Source: Desmonostoc muscorum FACHB-395 (GTDB lineage: Bacteria > Cyanobacteriota > Cyanobacteriia > Cyanobacteriales > Nostocaceae). Taken from it: a DNA stretch of 57,415 bases. Position 1 is the first letter of the stretch. Every line of letters begins with the position of its first letter. Position numbers and translations under genes: made by a program. Below the pieces are notes generated by a model. The model searched no databases. It had not been told where the DNA came from and was given only the letters and a program-made list of their open reading frames with translations. Positions 17,601 through 25,182 of this stretch are shown here, piece after piece. Location of the stretch: contig NZ_JACJSF010000049.1 in NCBI RefSeq assembly GCF_014698035.1, positions 1 to 57,415 on the forward strand, given 5' to 3'.

Positions 17601-19846
17601 TAGACTCAATCAACATTGCAGAGGGAATGGAGGCATTAGAAACAATTTTAGCGATGCAGCTTCCTCAAGCTGTAGTCGTGAAAGCTAAGAGAAATATACT
17701 GTTACAAATTGGCTTAGATCCTCACTTAATGCTTGAGCAAAGACCAATTACAGAAATACTATCAAATCTTGCGCCGCTAACTATAGATCATGCAGATTTC
17801 TTCACAGATAATCATCCACCATTACTCAAGTTTAAGCAATGCTTAGATCAGTTAATGGCTGCTGCGGCTACCGGGTTAGTAGGAATTTTGCAAAATCTCG
17901 GTTTATTTAACCATCAAGCAGTATCCTACAGGATTACAGAAGCCATCAAATCAGCCAAAATTATTGATGAACACCATCATGTATTTGCAGAGATTTTTCA
18001 GTTCCTTGTACAAGCTGGTTATTTATCGCAACAAGATGACTACTTCTCTGCAACAGCAGAAATACAATACCAAGGTGAATATCATACATTGACTGTGTTT
18101 GAAAATGCTGCTACTCAAATACTACAAACTCAGCCAGAACTCAAACAATACTATCAGTTACTGCACACTTGCTTAAAGAATTACGAAGATATTTTATTAG
18201 GTAAGATTGCAGCTAATAATATTGTCTTTCCTAACTCTAGTTTAGATTTAGTTGAGGGAGTCTACAGTGGTAACTTAGCTTCTGATATTTATAATGAACT
18301 TGTTGCTGCTGCCCTTGTTAATCAAATCAAAGCTAAGTTCAACGCTAAATCTCCAGAAAAAATCAAAGTTTTAGAGGTAGGTGCGGGAACAGGTGGGACA
18401 ACTCGCTATGTAATTAATTCACTAGTTACTCATAATATTGCTGTCGAGTATGTATACACCGATGTTTGGTTTAAACTTTTAGAACATGGTCGAGAAAAAT
18501 TTGCTAAAATCTATCCTGAAATGCGTTTCTCTGTTTTAGATATTTCCCTAAATCCCGAAAAACAAGGTTGGCAAGAACAATTTGATTTCGTCATTGCTAC
18601 AAATATCCTGCACGCCACCCCCAACATTCGTGAAAGTCTACGCAACGTTAAGCAATTACTCAAGCCAACAGGTTGCTTAATCTTTAATGAGAGTGTCAAA
18701 TCACAGAATTTCTCAACTTTAACATTTGGACTACTAAGAGGTTGGTGGAATTCACAAGATAGAGATTTAAGATATCCGGGCTCGCCCCTTTTACAAGAAG
18801 CGACTTGGCAGAGATTAATGAGAGAAGAAGGTTTCTTTAATCTGCAATCTCTAGTTCCTACTTCTAGCGATAAAGAAGATATTCTCGTGCAGCAGGTGTT
18901 TGTAGCTAGAAGTGACGGACAAGTCTTAAAAGTATATACTAGTCAAAAAAGAGAAGTAGCAATTACTAGAGAATATGGGATAGTTAACAATACTAACAAA
19001 GATGTAATTCATCCCAGCATTCGGGAACATTTACAGCCAATAAATCTATATAACATCTATGGCTGTACTCGGCAAAGATTTACTTGTATTGATAGCTATC
19101 TTGATAAAAATAATTGTCTTTGGTTATTTTTAAATGCTGCCAATGGCAATGCTTTATCTATCGAAGTTCTGGATGAACTCTTAGATATAATTGCGGCTTT
19201 ATCTAAAGAGAAATTATCGTTAAATATGCCCAAAGTAGTTTACATTTCTCATCATGGGAAGTATTTCTCTCTTGGTGGCGATCGCACTCTCATTTTAGAA
19301 TATTTAAAGCAGCAAAACCCCGCTATACTGAAAAAATTTGCCGCTAAAGTTCAGCAAGTAATTCACGGATTTGTCTCTTTAAATTCTCTAGTCGTCGCCG
19401 TCATAAATGGTGCAGCCCAAGGTGGTGGCTTGGAAATGCTCTTGTGTAGTGATTTCCAGTTTGTTGATACTAACGTCAAGTTAGGTTTACCTGAAGTCAA
19501 ATCAGGTTTAATTCCTGGTATGGGCGGTATGAGTTTCCTAAAACAACAAATAGGATTGCTACAAACTAAGAAATTGGTACTAACTGGAGAGCTAATCAAT
19601 GCTCAAACAGCTTATGAAATTGGTCTGATTTCTCATGTTAATGATGACCCATTTATTGAAGCATTCAAGTTCTACAAAACCATCGACAATTTTGATACTG
19701 CTATTTACCTGAAAAAGTTCCTTGACCAAGGTAAGAGCCAAGCACTAATTCAAGATATTGACTTTTGGGTGGAATATCTTATCCAAAAAGGTGAATGGGT
19801 CAATCAAAAAAGAATATCCGCATCTCTACGGATAGTTAATTCCTAA
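14648..19846 (+). CDS. Trans-AT polyketide synthase processing protein: DH-ACP-ACP-KR-MT-crotonase
   Basis: This is a protein of 1732 residues without any KS. It starts with a hotdog-fold DH (HRVDGIHIMPG fits HxxxGxxxxP); the second DH motif reads HPVFLDCSTIV, with Asp but without the usual downstream Gln/His. Two near-identical ACPs follow (LGLESTALLD, nt 15590-16150), then a KR (LIIGGTGGLGL near nt 17020; LDD in the SAMVLDDSL segment; SNYAAASTF). A SAM-dependent C-methyltransferase is next (VLEVGAGTGGTTR near nt 18370, ATNILHATPNI), and a C-terminal crotonase/enoyl-CoA hydratase-like domain ends the protein (AAQGGGLEMLLCSDF, GLPEVKSGLIPGMGG). It is the second half of the split module begun by KS2 upstream. 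It probably reduces, dehydrates and alpha-methylates the chain; the crotonase may hydrate or shift a double bond. No thioesterase is present. Confidence 0.88.
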   Translation: MQTAQIIGKFTITDNDYFVREHRVDGIHIMPGVTFIDMIFKTLKARSFDIENLELRNIMFLEPIVTTADFDRKVEIHISPNGTDWGIEATSTKWKNGKVKDSSITKHLTCQLLTKELQIKNLIDISILKQKATEVVDLDACYAITRKVGIDHDNFMKPSGKVYSSVYGCLAEVSLGSIALKHSDDFLFHPVFLDCSTIVPLFYSIPYQATAQLYVPFYIESFSGRPLTGRSNCYVYVDHPDQVELTKEISYRSFAICDEYGNQLATFRKFGIKRVHNIEIIRRLANLEQKTENTILTHQPKKTYQVLKTPETRVKHVVDSIKIIVCKYTGQNFTDDLLEVSFFELGLESTALLDISHDLEKLLNIRLYPTMLFEQPTVSKLAEFLWREHYEAVQKYLHTQLNTVDDTPQQIVTTPEPSVEYLVHSIKKLVYKSTKQDFTDDLLEVSFFELGLESTALLDISHDLEKLLNIRLYPTMLFEQPTVSKLAEFLWREHYEAVQKYLRTQLSTEYNIVPTDLKHVNLPPNKVTENGHSKTVKLDDLSFTTKESELIFVPKWQPTSISISNQESFNYLKFDQTKPAKTLIVTWGENLQILQLLLNWHGSNNSHIITVGNFYQNWQNCTAQIRHDQPQDWDNILKELTDISQIYFLAAPQKAEKLLSHNYAFHFIKSIIRTGLTQHSIDFKIITLNAVQVFYDEEVQPDDSGLWGLWKSFSREYKHCTITFLDFAVSEIEDALRKENTVWLENTFKNECISGNAFAVRQQQIYCQRLYNLTPVFREGLSKFKPNGTYLIIGGTGGLGLVLSDYLHTQYSANIALLGRSPADGNLLAKISHLGKYGENVIYLQAHCDDVNELTNAITQTKDKFGKLDGIIHSAMVLDDSLLVKMSEADFAAVLQPKVAGAIALNQATLNEELDLIIFFSSLQSFVGNIGQSNYAAASTFLDSYAKYMQQTRNYPVCVINWGFWGEVGAVANDKYRDLMLHQGIDSINIAEGMEALETILAMQLPQAVVVKAKRNILLQIGLDPHLMLEQRPITEILSNLAPLTIDHADFFTDNHPPLLKFKQCLDQLMAAAATGLVGILQNLGLFNHQAVSYRITEAIKSAKIIDEHHHVFAEIFQFLVQAGYLSQQDDYFSATAEIQYQGEYHTLTVFENAATQILQTQPELKQYYQLLHTCLKNYEDILLGKIAANNIVFPNSSLDLVEGVYSGNLASDIYNELVAAALVNQIKAKFNAKSPEKIKVLEVGAGTGGTTRYVINSLVTHNIAVEYVYTDVWFKLLEHGREKFAKIYPEMRFSVLDISLNPEKQGWQEQFDFVIATNILHATPNIRESLRNVKQLLKPTGCLIFNESVKSQNFSTLTFGLLRGWWNSQDRDLRYPGSPLLQEATWQRLMREEGFFNLQSLVPTSSDKEDILVQQVFVARSDGQVLKVYTSQKREVAITREYGIVNNTNKDVIHPSIREHLQPINLYNIYGCTRQRFTCIDSYLDKNNCLWLFLNAANGNALSIEVLDELLDIIAALSKEKLSLNMPKVVYISHHGKYFSLGGDRTLILEYLKQQNPAILKKFAAKVQQVIHGFVSLNSLVVAVINGAAQGGGLEMLLCSDFQFVDTNVKLGLPEVKSGLIPGMGGMSFLKQQIGLLQTKKLVLTGELINAQTAYEIGLISHVNDDPFIEAFKFYKTIDNFDTAIYLKKFLDQGKSQALIQDIDFWVEYLIQKGEWVNQKRISASLRIVNS
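15644..16170 (+). repeat. Tandem near-identical ACP-coding repeats, 314-base period
   Basis: 15644-15856 and 15958-16170 are 213-base units that I find to differ at only three positions, covering the core of each ACP including LGLESTALLDISHDLEKL. The linker portion of each period has clearly diverged. Such homogenised cores are known for tandem ACPs in PKS systems and suggest recent gene conversion or slippage within an older duplication. Confidence 0.9.
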
Positions 19847-19917
19847 AAGTTTGTAGTCGGGGCTTATACCTGATAAATTCCAACAACTTGACATTAAAAT
19901 CTACCAAGGAAATTGAC

Positions 19918-20892
19918 ATGAGTGTGGCAATAGAATCACAATTAACTTCCAAGCCTAAAAGACAAAAATGGTTACGCGCTCCCTCAGCACGGGAGGCAGA
20001 AATTAGAAAAATGTGTGCTGCTAATGGCTGGCTACATTTACTTTATGCTTCACCATATATAGTACTGTATTTTGGATTAATTTCCTTGATTTTATTCATA
20101 GAGAATCCTTGGATTGATTTTCTGTTAGCGCTTGGGCTAGGCAATCAACTCTATGTCTTATTTATTTTGCATCATGATTGTATGCACGGTAGTGCCTTTA
20201 AAGCCAAATGGTTAAATACATTATTTGGTCGTCTTTATGCACTGTCATTCACGATGACATTTACAACCAATAGGGAAACCCATAAACGACATCATAATTT
20301 TATTTCCGATCCAGAAAGAGACCCAGATGAATATTATTTTTCTGGCAAACTCAACCAAATTTGGTTAAGAATTTGGAGATACTATGAATGGTATACCAAG
20401 ATATCTTTGACTTGCTATGGCAAACAAGTCAGTTGGACGGTGATTATTGAACAAATAGTTAATTTGGCTTTTTGGGTAGTCATTCATGCCGTTTTAATTT
20501 ATTCCGGTATGGGAATAAAAGCACTGTTCATTTTCTGGATTCCTTTAGCCTTTGTTGCCTTAGTGATTAATCCTATCACACGGGGTTATGAACACGCTCC
20601 CTTAACTCTTTATGAAGGTGATGATCCTCAGAAAAGAGATATGCAGAAAAACGCAATTACTATTGATAATTTTTGGTTAGGTTTACTCTGGGCCGGTATT
20701 ACTTACCATGTCGAACATCACGCTTATCCAGAATGTCCATTTTATCGATTACGTAAACTACACGAGATTTTTCAAGAAGAAAAAATGCAGTATTATTGCG
20801 CTCCTTTTCCTCTCTATCAAATTCACAAAGGAGCACAACTTACAGAAGGTTTAACTTGCAATCAAGTACCAGTGGAAGAGGTAGTAGCATGA
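19918..20892 (+). CDS. Membrane fatty acid desaturase/hydroxylase-like protein 1
   Basis: This is an integral-membrane diiron enzyme of about 324 residues with the three histidine boxes HHDCMH, HKRHH and HVEHH and four or more hydrophobic segments. It belongs to the FA-desaturase superfamily, whose members insert double bonds, or occasionally hydroxyls or triple bonds, into acyl chains. I prefer the ATG at 19918 because AAGGA precedes it; the TTG at 19888 adds ten residues. It lies 71 bases after the PKS and overlaps the AT gene by ATGA, so it is translationally coupled. It probably acts on the PKS-bound chain or on the fatty acid primer; the position of action cannot be read from sequence. 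Confidence 0.88.
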   Translation: MSVAIESQLTSKPKRQKWLRAPSAREAEIRKMCAANGWLHLLYASPYIVLYFGLISLILFIENPWIDFLLALGLGNQLYVLFILHHDCMHGSAFKAKWLNTLFGRLYALSFTMTFTTNRETHKRHHNFISDPERDPDEYYFSGKLNQIWLRIWRYYEWYTKISLTCYGKQVSWTVIIEQIVNLAFWVVIHAVLIYSGMGIKALFIFWIPLAFVALVINPITRGYEHAPLTLYEGDDPQKRDMQKNAITIDNFWLGLLWAGITYHVEHHAYPECPFYRLRKLHEIFQEEKMQYYCAPFPLYQIHKGAQLTEGLTCNQVPVEEVVA

Positions 20893-21833
20893 ACACTGCA
20901 TTTGTATTTCCTGGACAGGGCGCACAATATGTTGGGATGGGTGTGGAAATTGCCGATCGCTACCCCGAAGCCAAAGTATTATACAATCGCGCCTCTAATG
21001 TACTCGGTTTTGATTTATTGCAAATGTGTCGTGATAGTTCCCCAGAACTGTTACAGCAAACTGAGAATGCTCAACCTGCCATTTTTGTTACTAACTTAGC
21101 TTGTCTAGCGGCGGCTCAAACCCAGTTCCCTGAACCAAAATTTTTCGCTGGTTTAAGTCTGGGAGAGTACAGCGCACTTGTAGCAGCCGGCGTGATGGAA
21201 TTTGAGGATACAGTCTTTTTAGTACAGCAAAGAGCCATCTTTATGCAAGAAGCCTCTATCAACCGAGATACCAAGATGGCGGCGATTATCGGTCTGAATG
21301 CAGACATAGTAGAAACTATCTGTCATCGGGTGAAATCAATAGGAGTGTGTCAACCGACTAACTACAATGCACCTAATCAAACCGTCATCGGTGGAGATGC
21401 TAGGGCGGTAGAACAAGCAATAACTTTAGCTGAACAAGCAGGCGCGACAAAAGTAGTGCAATTAGCTGTTTCCGGTGCATTTCACACCCCTTTAATGCAG
21501 TCAGCCGCCAAGCGTTTAGCCGGAATTTTAGCAACTATCAACATTTCTACTCCTCGCATCCCAGTGATTTCTAATGTCACTGCCCAACCCATCACCACAG
21601 CTGAACATATCCGTTTCTTACTCATCCGCCAAATCACCCTACCAGTGCGGTGGATGACCTCTATTCAACACCTTGCTAATCATGGTGTGGATACCTTTAT
21701 CGAGTTCGGTCCTGGTAAGACAATCTCAGGACTAGTGAAACGGAATTTTAACCAAGCTAAAACCCTCAACGTGGAAAATAGCACCTCAATGAACGAAACA
21801 CTAGAAGCTTTCCAAGGACTAGTAGGAATATAG
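20889..21833 (+). CDS. Free-standing malonyl-CoA:ACP transacylase (trans-AT)
   Basis: The FabD-type fold runs over about 314 residues: FVFPGQGAQYVGMG at the N-terminus, nucleophile Ser in AGLSLGEYSAL, Arg in VQQRAIFMQ for binding the malonyl carboxylate, and the catalytic His in SGAFHTPLM. These features point to malonyl specificity. The start codon overlaps the stop of the desaturase (ATGA). Since neither PKS protein contains an AT, this is the likely supplier of malonyl units in trans to both KS-containing modules. Confidence 0.9.
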   Translation: MNTAFVFPGQGAQYVGMGVEIADRYPEAKVLYNRASNVLGFDLLQMCRDSSPELLQQTENAQPAIFVTNLACLAAAQTQFPEPKFFAGLSLGEYSALVAAGVMEFEDTVFLVQQRAIFMQEASINRDTKMAAIIGLNADIVETICHRVKSIGVCQPTNYNAPNQTVIGGDARAVEQAITLAEQAGATKVVQLAVSGAFHTPLMQSAAKRLAGILATINISTPRIPVISNVTAQPITTAEHIRFLLIRQITLPVRWMTSIQHLANHGVDTFIEFGPGKTISGLVKRNFNQAKTLNVENSTSMNETLEAFQGLVGI

Positions 21834-21931
21834 GGGTATAGGATTGTAGGAAAATATTTCCCTTAAAAATATATCAAGATATCAAGTTTCCCCCTTACAC
21901 CCCTAGCATTTACACACAAATAAGGATACTT

Positions 21932-22921
21932 ATGGCAACAACACAAAAAATTCGCAGACCAGCAATTCCCGCCGACTGGTATAAACCCACAATTTTAGGA
22001 ACTACTGGGTTTATTCTCTACGGACTGATTTGGTATCTTGTCCCAGCATGGTTATGTTATGTGGTCGTTACATCAATTGATTTTCTACCACTAAAAATAG
22101 CTTTAATTATTCCACTAACTATCATGACTGGATATGGTATTCAGATGATGGGTTTTATTGGTCATGATGGCTTTCATCTAGCACTACATCCTAACAAATT
22201 TGTTAGTGCATTAATTGGTCTTTTCTTTGCATCTTCAGTTTTAACATATTGTGATATGGGTGCAATGATGCGACATTGGAGTCATCATCGATTTACAAAT
22301 CAAGCTTCTGACCCGGACATTGAAATACTCACACCTTTAACAACATGGTGGCAAAGATTATTTTTTGCCAGATTAGTACTTAACTATCATCACTTTAAAA
22401 CAACTTTGAATACTGCTTTAGGCCGTCCTTGGCCATTTCCTTACATGATGCCATTTCAGATGTCTACTGTGCGTATTCTTTGTTGGATGAACTTTGTATT
22501 TGCTTTGTTATGGATTGGGATTTATTTAGGAATAGCTGTATACAATCCCATTGCTGGTTTATTTTCTATCGGACTACCAATGCTTGCATTGATGCTAATC
22601 TCTGGATGTCAAGCCTATCTTGATCATGGTGGTCTTGATGATAACCCATTTCATAATGCCTGGAGTCGTACTTCTCCCTTAATGACAATTCTGTTTGCTG
22701 GCACTAATTTTCATCTGGAACATCATCTATATCCAGGCGTTCCTTGTTACAGATTACATAAGATTCACCAACTTTTGCAAGAGAATGGCACTTATACTGC
22801 AACTCAAGCCTCTATTGAACCTTCCTTTTTCCGTTCCTATATGAACATGGGTGCAAAATATAATTCCAGCTCTCAAGATAGCAGTTTTGATCCTTTTGAA
22901 CAGGCTGTTGAATCTGTTTGA
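21932..22921 (+). CDS. Membrane fatty acid desaturase-like protein 2
   Basis: The product has 329 residues with histidine boxes GHDGFH, HWSHHRFTN and HLEHHLYP and hydrophobic helices at about 22-65, 85-100 and 180-225. It is distinct from the first desaturase: the spacing and flanks of the boxes differ, and it is closer to the HDGFH/HWSHH group. It lies 98 bases after the AT gene in the same direction. Two different desaturases in one small cluster suggest two desaturation sites or sequential modification such as ene to yne. The regiochemistry is unknown. Confidence 0.85.
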   Translation: MATTQKIRRPAIPADWYKPTILGTTGFILYGLIWYLVPAWLCYVVVTSIDFLPLKIALIIPLTIMTGYGIQMMGFIGHDGFHLALHPNKFVSALIGLFFASSVLTYCDMGAMMRHWSHHRFTNQASDPDIEILTPLTTWWQRLFFARLVLNYHHFKTTLNTALGRPWPFPYMMPFQMSTVRILCWMNFVFALLWIGIYLGIAVYNPIAGLFSIGLPMLALMLISGCQAYLDHGGLDDNPFHNAWSRTSPLMTILFAGTNFHLEHHLYPGVPCYRLHKIHQLLQENGTYTATQASIEPSFFRSYMNMGAKYNSSSQDSSFDPFEQAVESV

Positions 22922-22932
22922 TGTATAAGCAT

Positions 22933-22965
22933 CTGTAGAGATGTGGTAATTTAACATCTCTACAG
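22933..22965. terminator. Hairpin after desaturase 2
   Basis: CTGTAGAGATGT (22933-22944) pairs perfectly with ACATCTCTACAG (22954-22965) across a 9-base loop, starting 12 bases past the stop codon. There is no T tract after it, so it may stabilise or process the mRNA or reduce read-through instead of acting as a strict terminator. Confidence 0.5.
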
Positions 22966-23082
22966 AACCATAAAGTTAACTAAATTTATGAAATCTGAAA
23001 CTAAATATTGTCAAAAATAATTAACAGTAAAGATTTACATTAATGTTTACATGATTTCTATTAAGTTATTTGACTAATATAC

Positions 23083-23090
23083 AGAAGGAG
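23083..23090 (+). promoter_or_regulatory. Strong ribosome binding site AGAAGGAG
   Basis: AGAAGGAG lies 7 bases before the ATG at 23098. It is one of the best Shine-Dalgarno matches in the window, which supports that start and high expression of the small protein. Confidence 0.7.
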
Positions 23091-23097
23091 ATGCGAT

Positions 23098-23508
23098 ATG
23101 TCCGAGGTAATATCCATTGTAGGGAATAATTCCACGATTAGAAAAGGTATTGAGCGCATCGGGTTAAGTATATCGGAAGGGGAAATCAATGCCCTGAGAT
23201 TTGGCAAGACTATTTCACTCGAAGATAGAGGTTTAGGGGAACTTGGTTCACTATTTATTCTGGTGTCAGCACTATCTCAACCCCTATTAGGGAAACTCCA
23301 CAAAACTCTTACTTTTCAAGATTTATTAGGACAACTGACAGATTCTGCACCTTGTTCAGGAATCCCAATTTATGCTTGGAATGCTGAAGATACTAGCAGA
23401 TGTTATCTATATCTGACGATGATAGAAGGTAAACCTGCTATTCGTTTAGGTAATATGTCTCTAATTAATTCTACCGACTCTTTAATGGTAGAGCCAAATT
23501 TAGGCTAA
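23098..23508 (+). CDS. Unrecognised 136-residue protein in the PKS/exporter locus
   Basis: I do not recognise a family. The protein is soluble-looking with no signal peptide or membrane helix. It has an N-terminal segment MSEVISIVGNNSTIRKGI, then a helix-rich middle (GLGELGSLFILVSALSQPL), and a strand-rich C-terminal half (YAWNAEDTSRCYLYLTMI, then KPAIRLGNMSLI). It has a very good ribosome site, sits between the desaturases and the exporter, and is in the same orientation, so a role in the same pathway is likely. A carrier, cyclase-like or accessory role is possible but nothing in the sequence decides. Confidence 0.65.
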   Translation: MSEVISIVGNNSTIRKGIERIGLSISEGEINALRFGKTISLEDRGLGELGSLFILVSALSQPLLGKLHKTLTFQDLLGQLTDSAPCSGIPIYAWNAEDTSRCYLYLTMIEGKPAIRLGNMSLINSTDSLMVEPNLG

Positions 23509-23775
23509 AAATACTTGCTCTTACATCCTTTTTCAAGCCAGCTATTTACGAAAAAATCTCACAACCCAACATAAAAATGTCACTCCCCTACTCCCCTACG
23601 CTATTTCCTCTTTCAAACTAAATGAAAATAAAGTTTGATGAACTTAATTTTTCTTTACTTACTTGTGTTTAATTGTGCATATCTACTTATAATAATTGCA
23701 TTGCATTTAAAGTAGGATATAGTTTGAAAAATCAGGATTGCTATAAATATATAAAACTATTGATTTCAATAGATA

Positions 23776-25149
23776 ATGACTAAATCTATATCCACGAAAT
23801 TCACAGAAAATGAGGATCGGGCTCAAGAGCCATTCTCTAAACAGGAGCATCGGCAAAAACCAATTCGTCTCATATTGGCCTTAGGGCTAATATTAGCAGG
23901 TGGTATTGTTTACATCATCTGGCATAATCAGCCCCAACAAACAGCAAATATACTGAAGCTGAGTGGGCGGATTGATGGTTACGAAACTGAGATTGGGGTA
24001 AAGCGTTCGGGCAGAATTGAATCAATTAGTGTAAGAGAGGGAGTAACAGTCAAAAAAGGTCAACAGTTAATCAAACTTGATGATAATGACGATCAACTCT
24101 TAAAAGATCAATTACTTTCAGCCGAGGCTAAGATTGCATCTGCCCAATCGGATGTAGAGCAAGCACGCTCGAATGTAGAGCAGATAATAGGTGAAGTCGA
24201 GGAGATAAAAAACCGGATTGCAGAAGCTCAATTAAATTTGCAGCAGTCTTTTGGTGATGCCCAAGGCAAGATTGAGCAAGCAAGATCGAATGTGGCGGCT
24301 GCTAGATCCCAACAAGCCCAAGCCCAAGCCCAGGTAACACAAGCAGAGGCAGAATTGAGGTTAGCACAGGTAAACCGCGATCGCTATGCCCAATTAGTTA
24401 ATGATGGTGCTATCAATAGACAACAATTCGACCAAGCCCAAACTACTTTAGATACAGCCATAGCTACCCTTGCCGCCTATCAAGCCACAGTTCACGCTAC
24501 CCGTGAACAATTAAACGCTACCCTCGGTAGTTTCACTCAAGCCAAAACCACAGGCTTGAACCCTAGCATTCGTAATAGCCAATTAGCCGCCCTCTACAGC
24601 CGGAAAAAGCAAGGCTACGCCCAAATTAAATCCGCACAAGCACAAGTCAAATCGGCTCAGGCTAAAGTTAGAGACGCGTTAGCCACCAGACAACAAATTT
24701 ACACCCAAATCAAAGACTCTCAAAAAGACTTAAATTTGATCAGTCCTCTAGATGGCGTAGTCATCGCCCGTAGTGCTGAACCGGGAGCAGTAGTCAACAA
24801 TCAAACCAAAATTCTCACGATAGTTGATCCTAAAGCTTTATATTTACGGGGTTTTGTGCCAGAAGGTGATGTTGGTAAAGTACGAGTAGGGCAGCAAACT
24901 AAAATTTTTCTTGATTCTGCTCCCAAAAAACCGCTAGAGGGGAAAGTAATCTCTATCGATCCACAAGCCTCATTTACACCAGAAAATATTTATTTTCAAA
25001 AAGATAGAGTTAGGCAAGTCGTTGGGGTGCGGATTAGCATCGAAAACCCAGGAGGTTGTTTTCAACCAGAGCAACCATACACAGATTCAGATTTGCCCTG
25101 CGCCAAAATTGGTATGCCTGGGGATGCGGAGATTAAATTGCGGAAATAA
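23776..25149 (+). CDS. HlyD-family membrane fusion protein of an ABC exporter
   Basis: The 457-residue protein has one N-terminal membrane anchor (LILALGLILAGGIVYIIWH, about residues 32-52), a lipoyl-like half-motif (IESISVREGVTVKKGQQLIK), and a long coiled-coil hairpin rich in Ala, Gln and Glu (about 100-320). A second half-motif (LISPLDGVVIARSAEPG) and a beta-barrel C-terminal domain follow. It resembles YhiI/EmrA-type adaptor proteins that link inner-membrane ABC transporters to the outer membrane. It is the first of four consecutive exporter genes and likely serves to export the cluster product across the cell envelope. Confidence 0.88.
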   Translation: MTKSISTKFTENEDRAQEPFSKQEHRQKPIRLILALGLILAGGIVYIIWHNQPQQTANILKLSGRIDGYETEIGVKRSGRIESISVREGVTVKKGQQLIKLDDNDDQLLKDQLLSAEAKIASAQSDVEQARSNVEQIIGEVEEIKNRIAEAQLNLQQSFGDAQGKIEQARSNVAAARSQQAQAQAQVTQAEAELRLAQVNRDRYAQLVNDGAINRQQFDQAQTTLDTAIATLAAYQATVHATREQLNATLGSFTQAKTTGLNPSIRNSQLAALYSRKKQGYAQIKSAQAQVKSAQAKVRDALATRQQIYTQIKDSQKDLNLISPLDGVVIARSAEPGAVVNNQTKILTIVDPKALYLRGFVPEGDVGKVRVGQQTKIFLDSAPKKPLEGKVISIDPQASFTPENIYFQKDRVRQVVGVRISIENPGGCFQPEQPYTDSDLPCAKIGMPGDAEIKLRK

Positions 25150-25182
25150 GGGACTGGGGAAAAGTAAATTCAGTAATGACTA

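Noticed and set aside
23776..25149. Possible DevB/heterocyst glycolipid exporter identity for the adaptor protein
   Set aside because: The partners are a double ATPase and ABC-2 permeases, not the MacB-like DevC and single DevA; the RbbA/YhhJ-type arrangement fits better.
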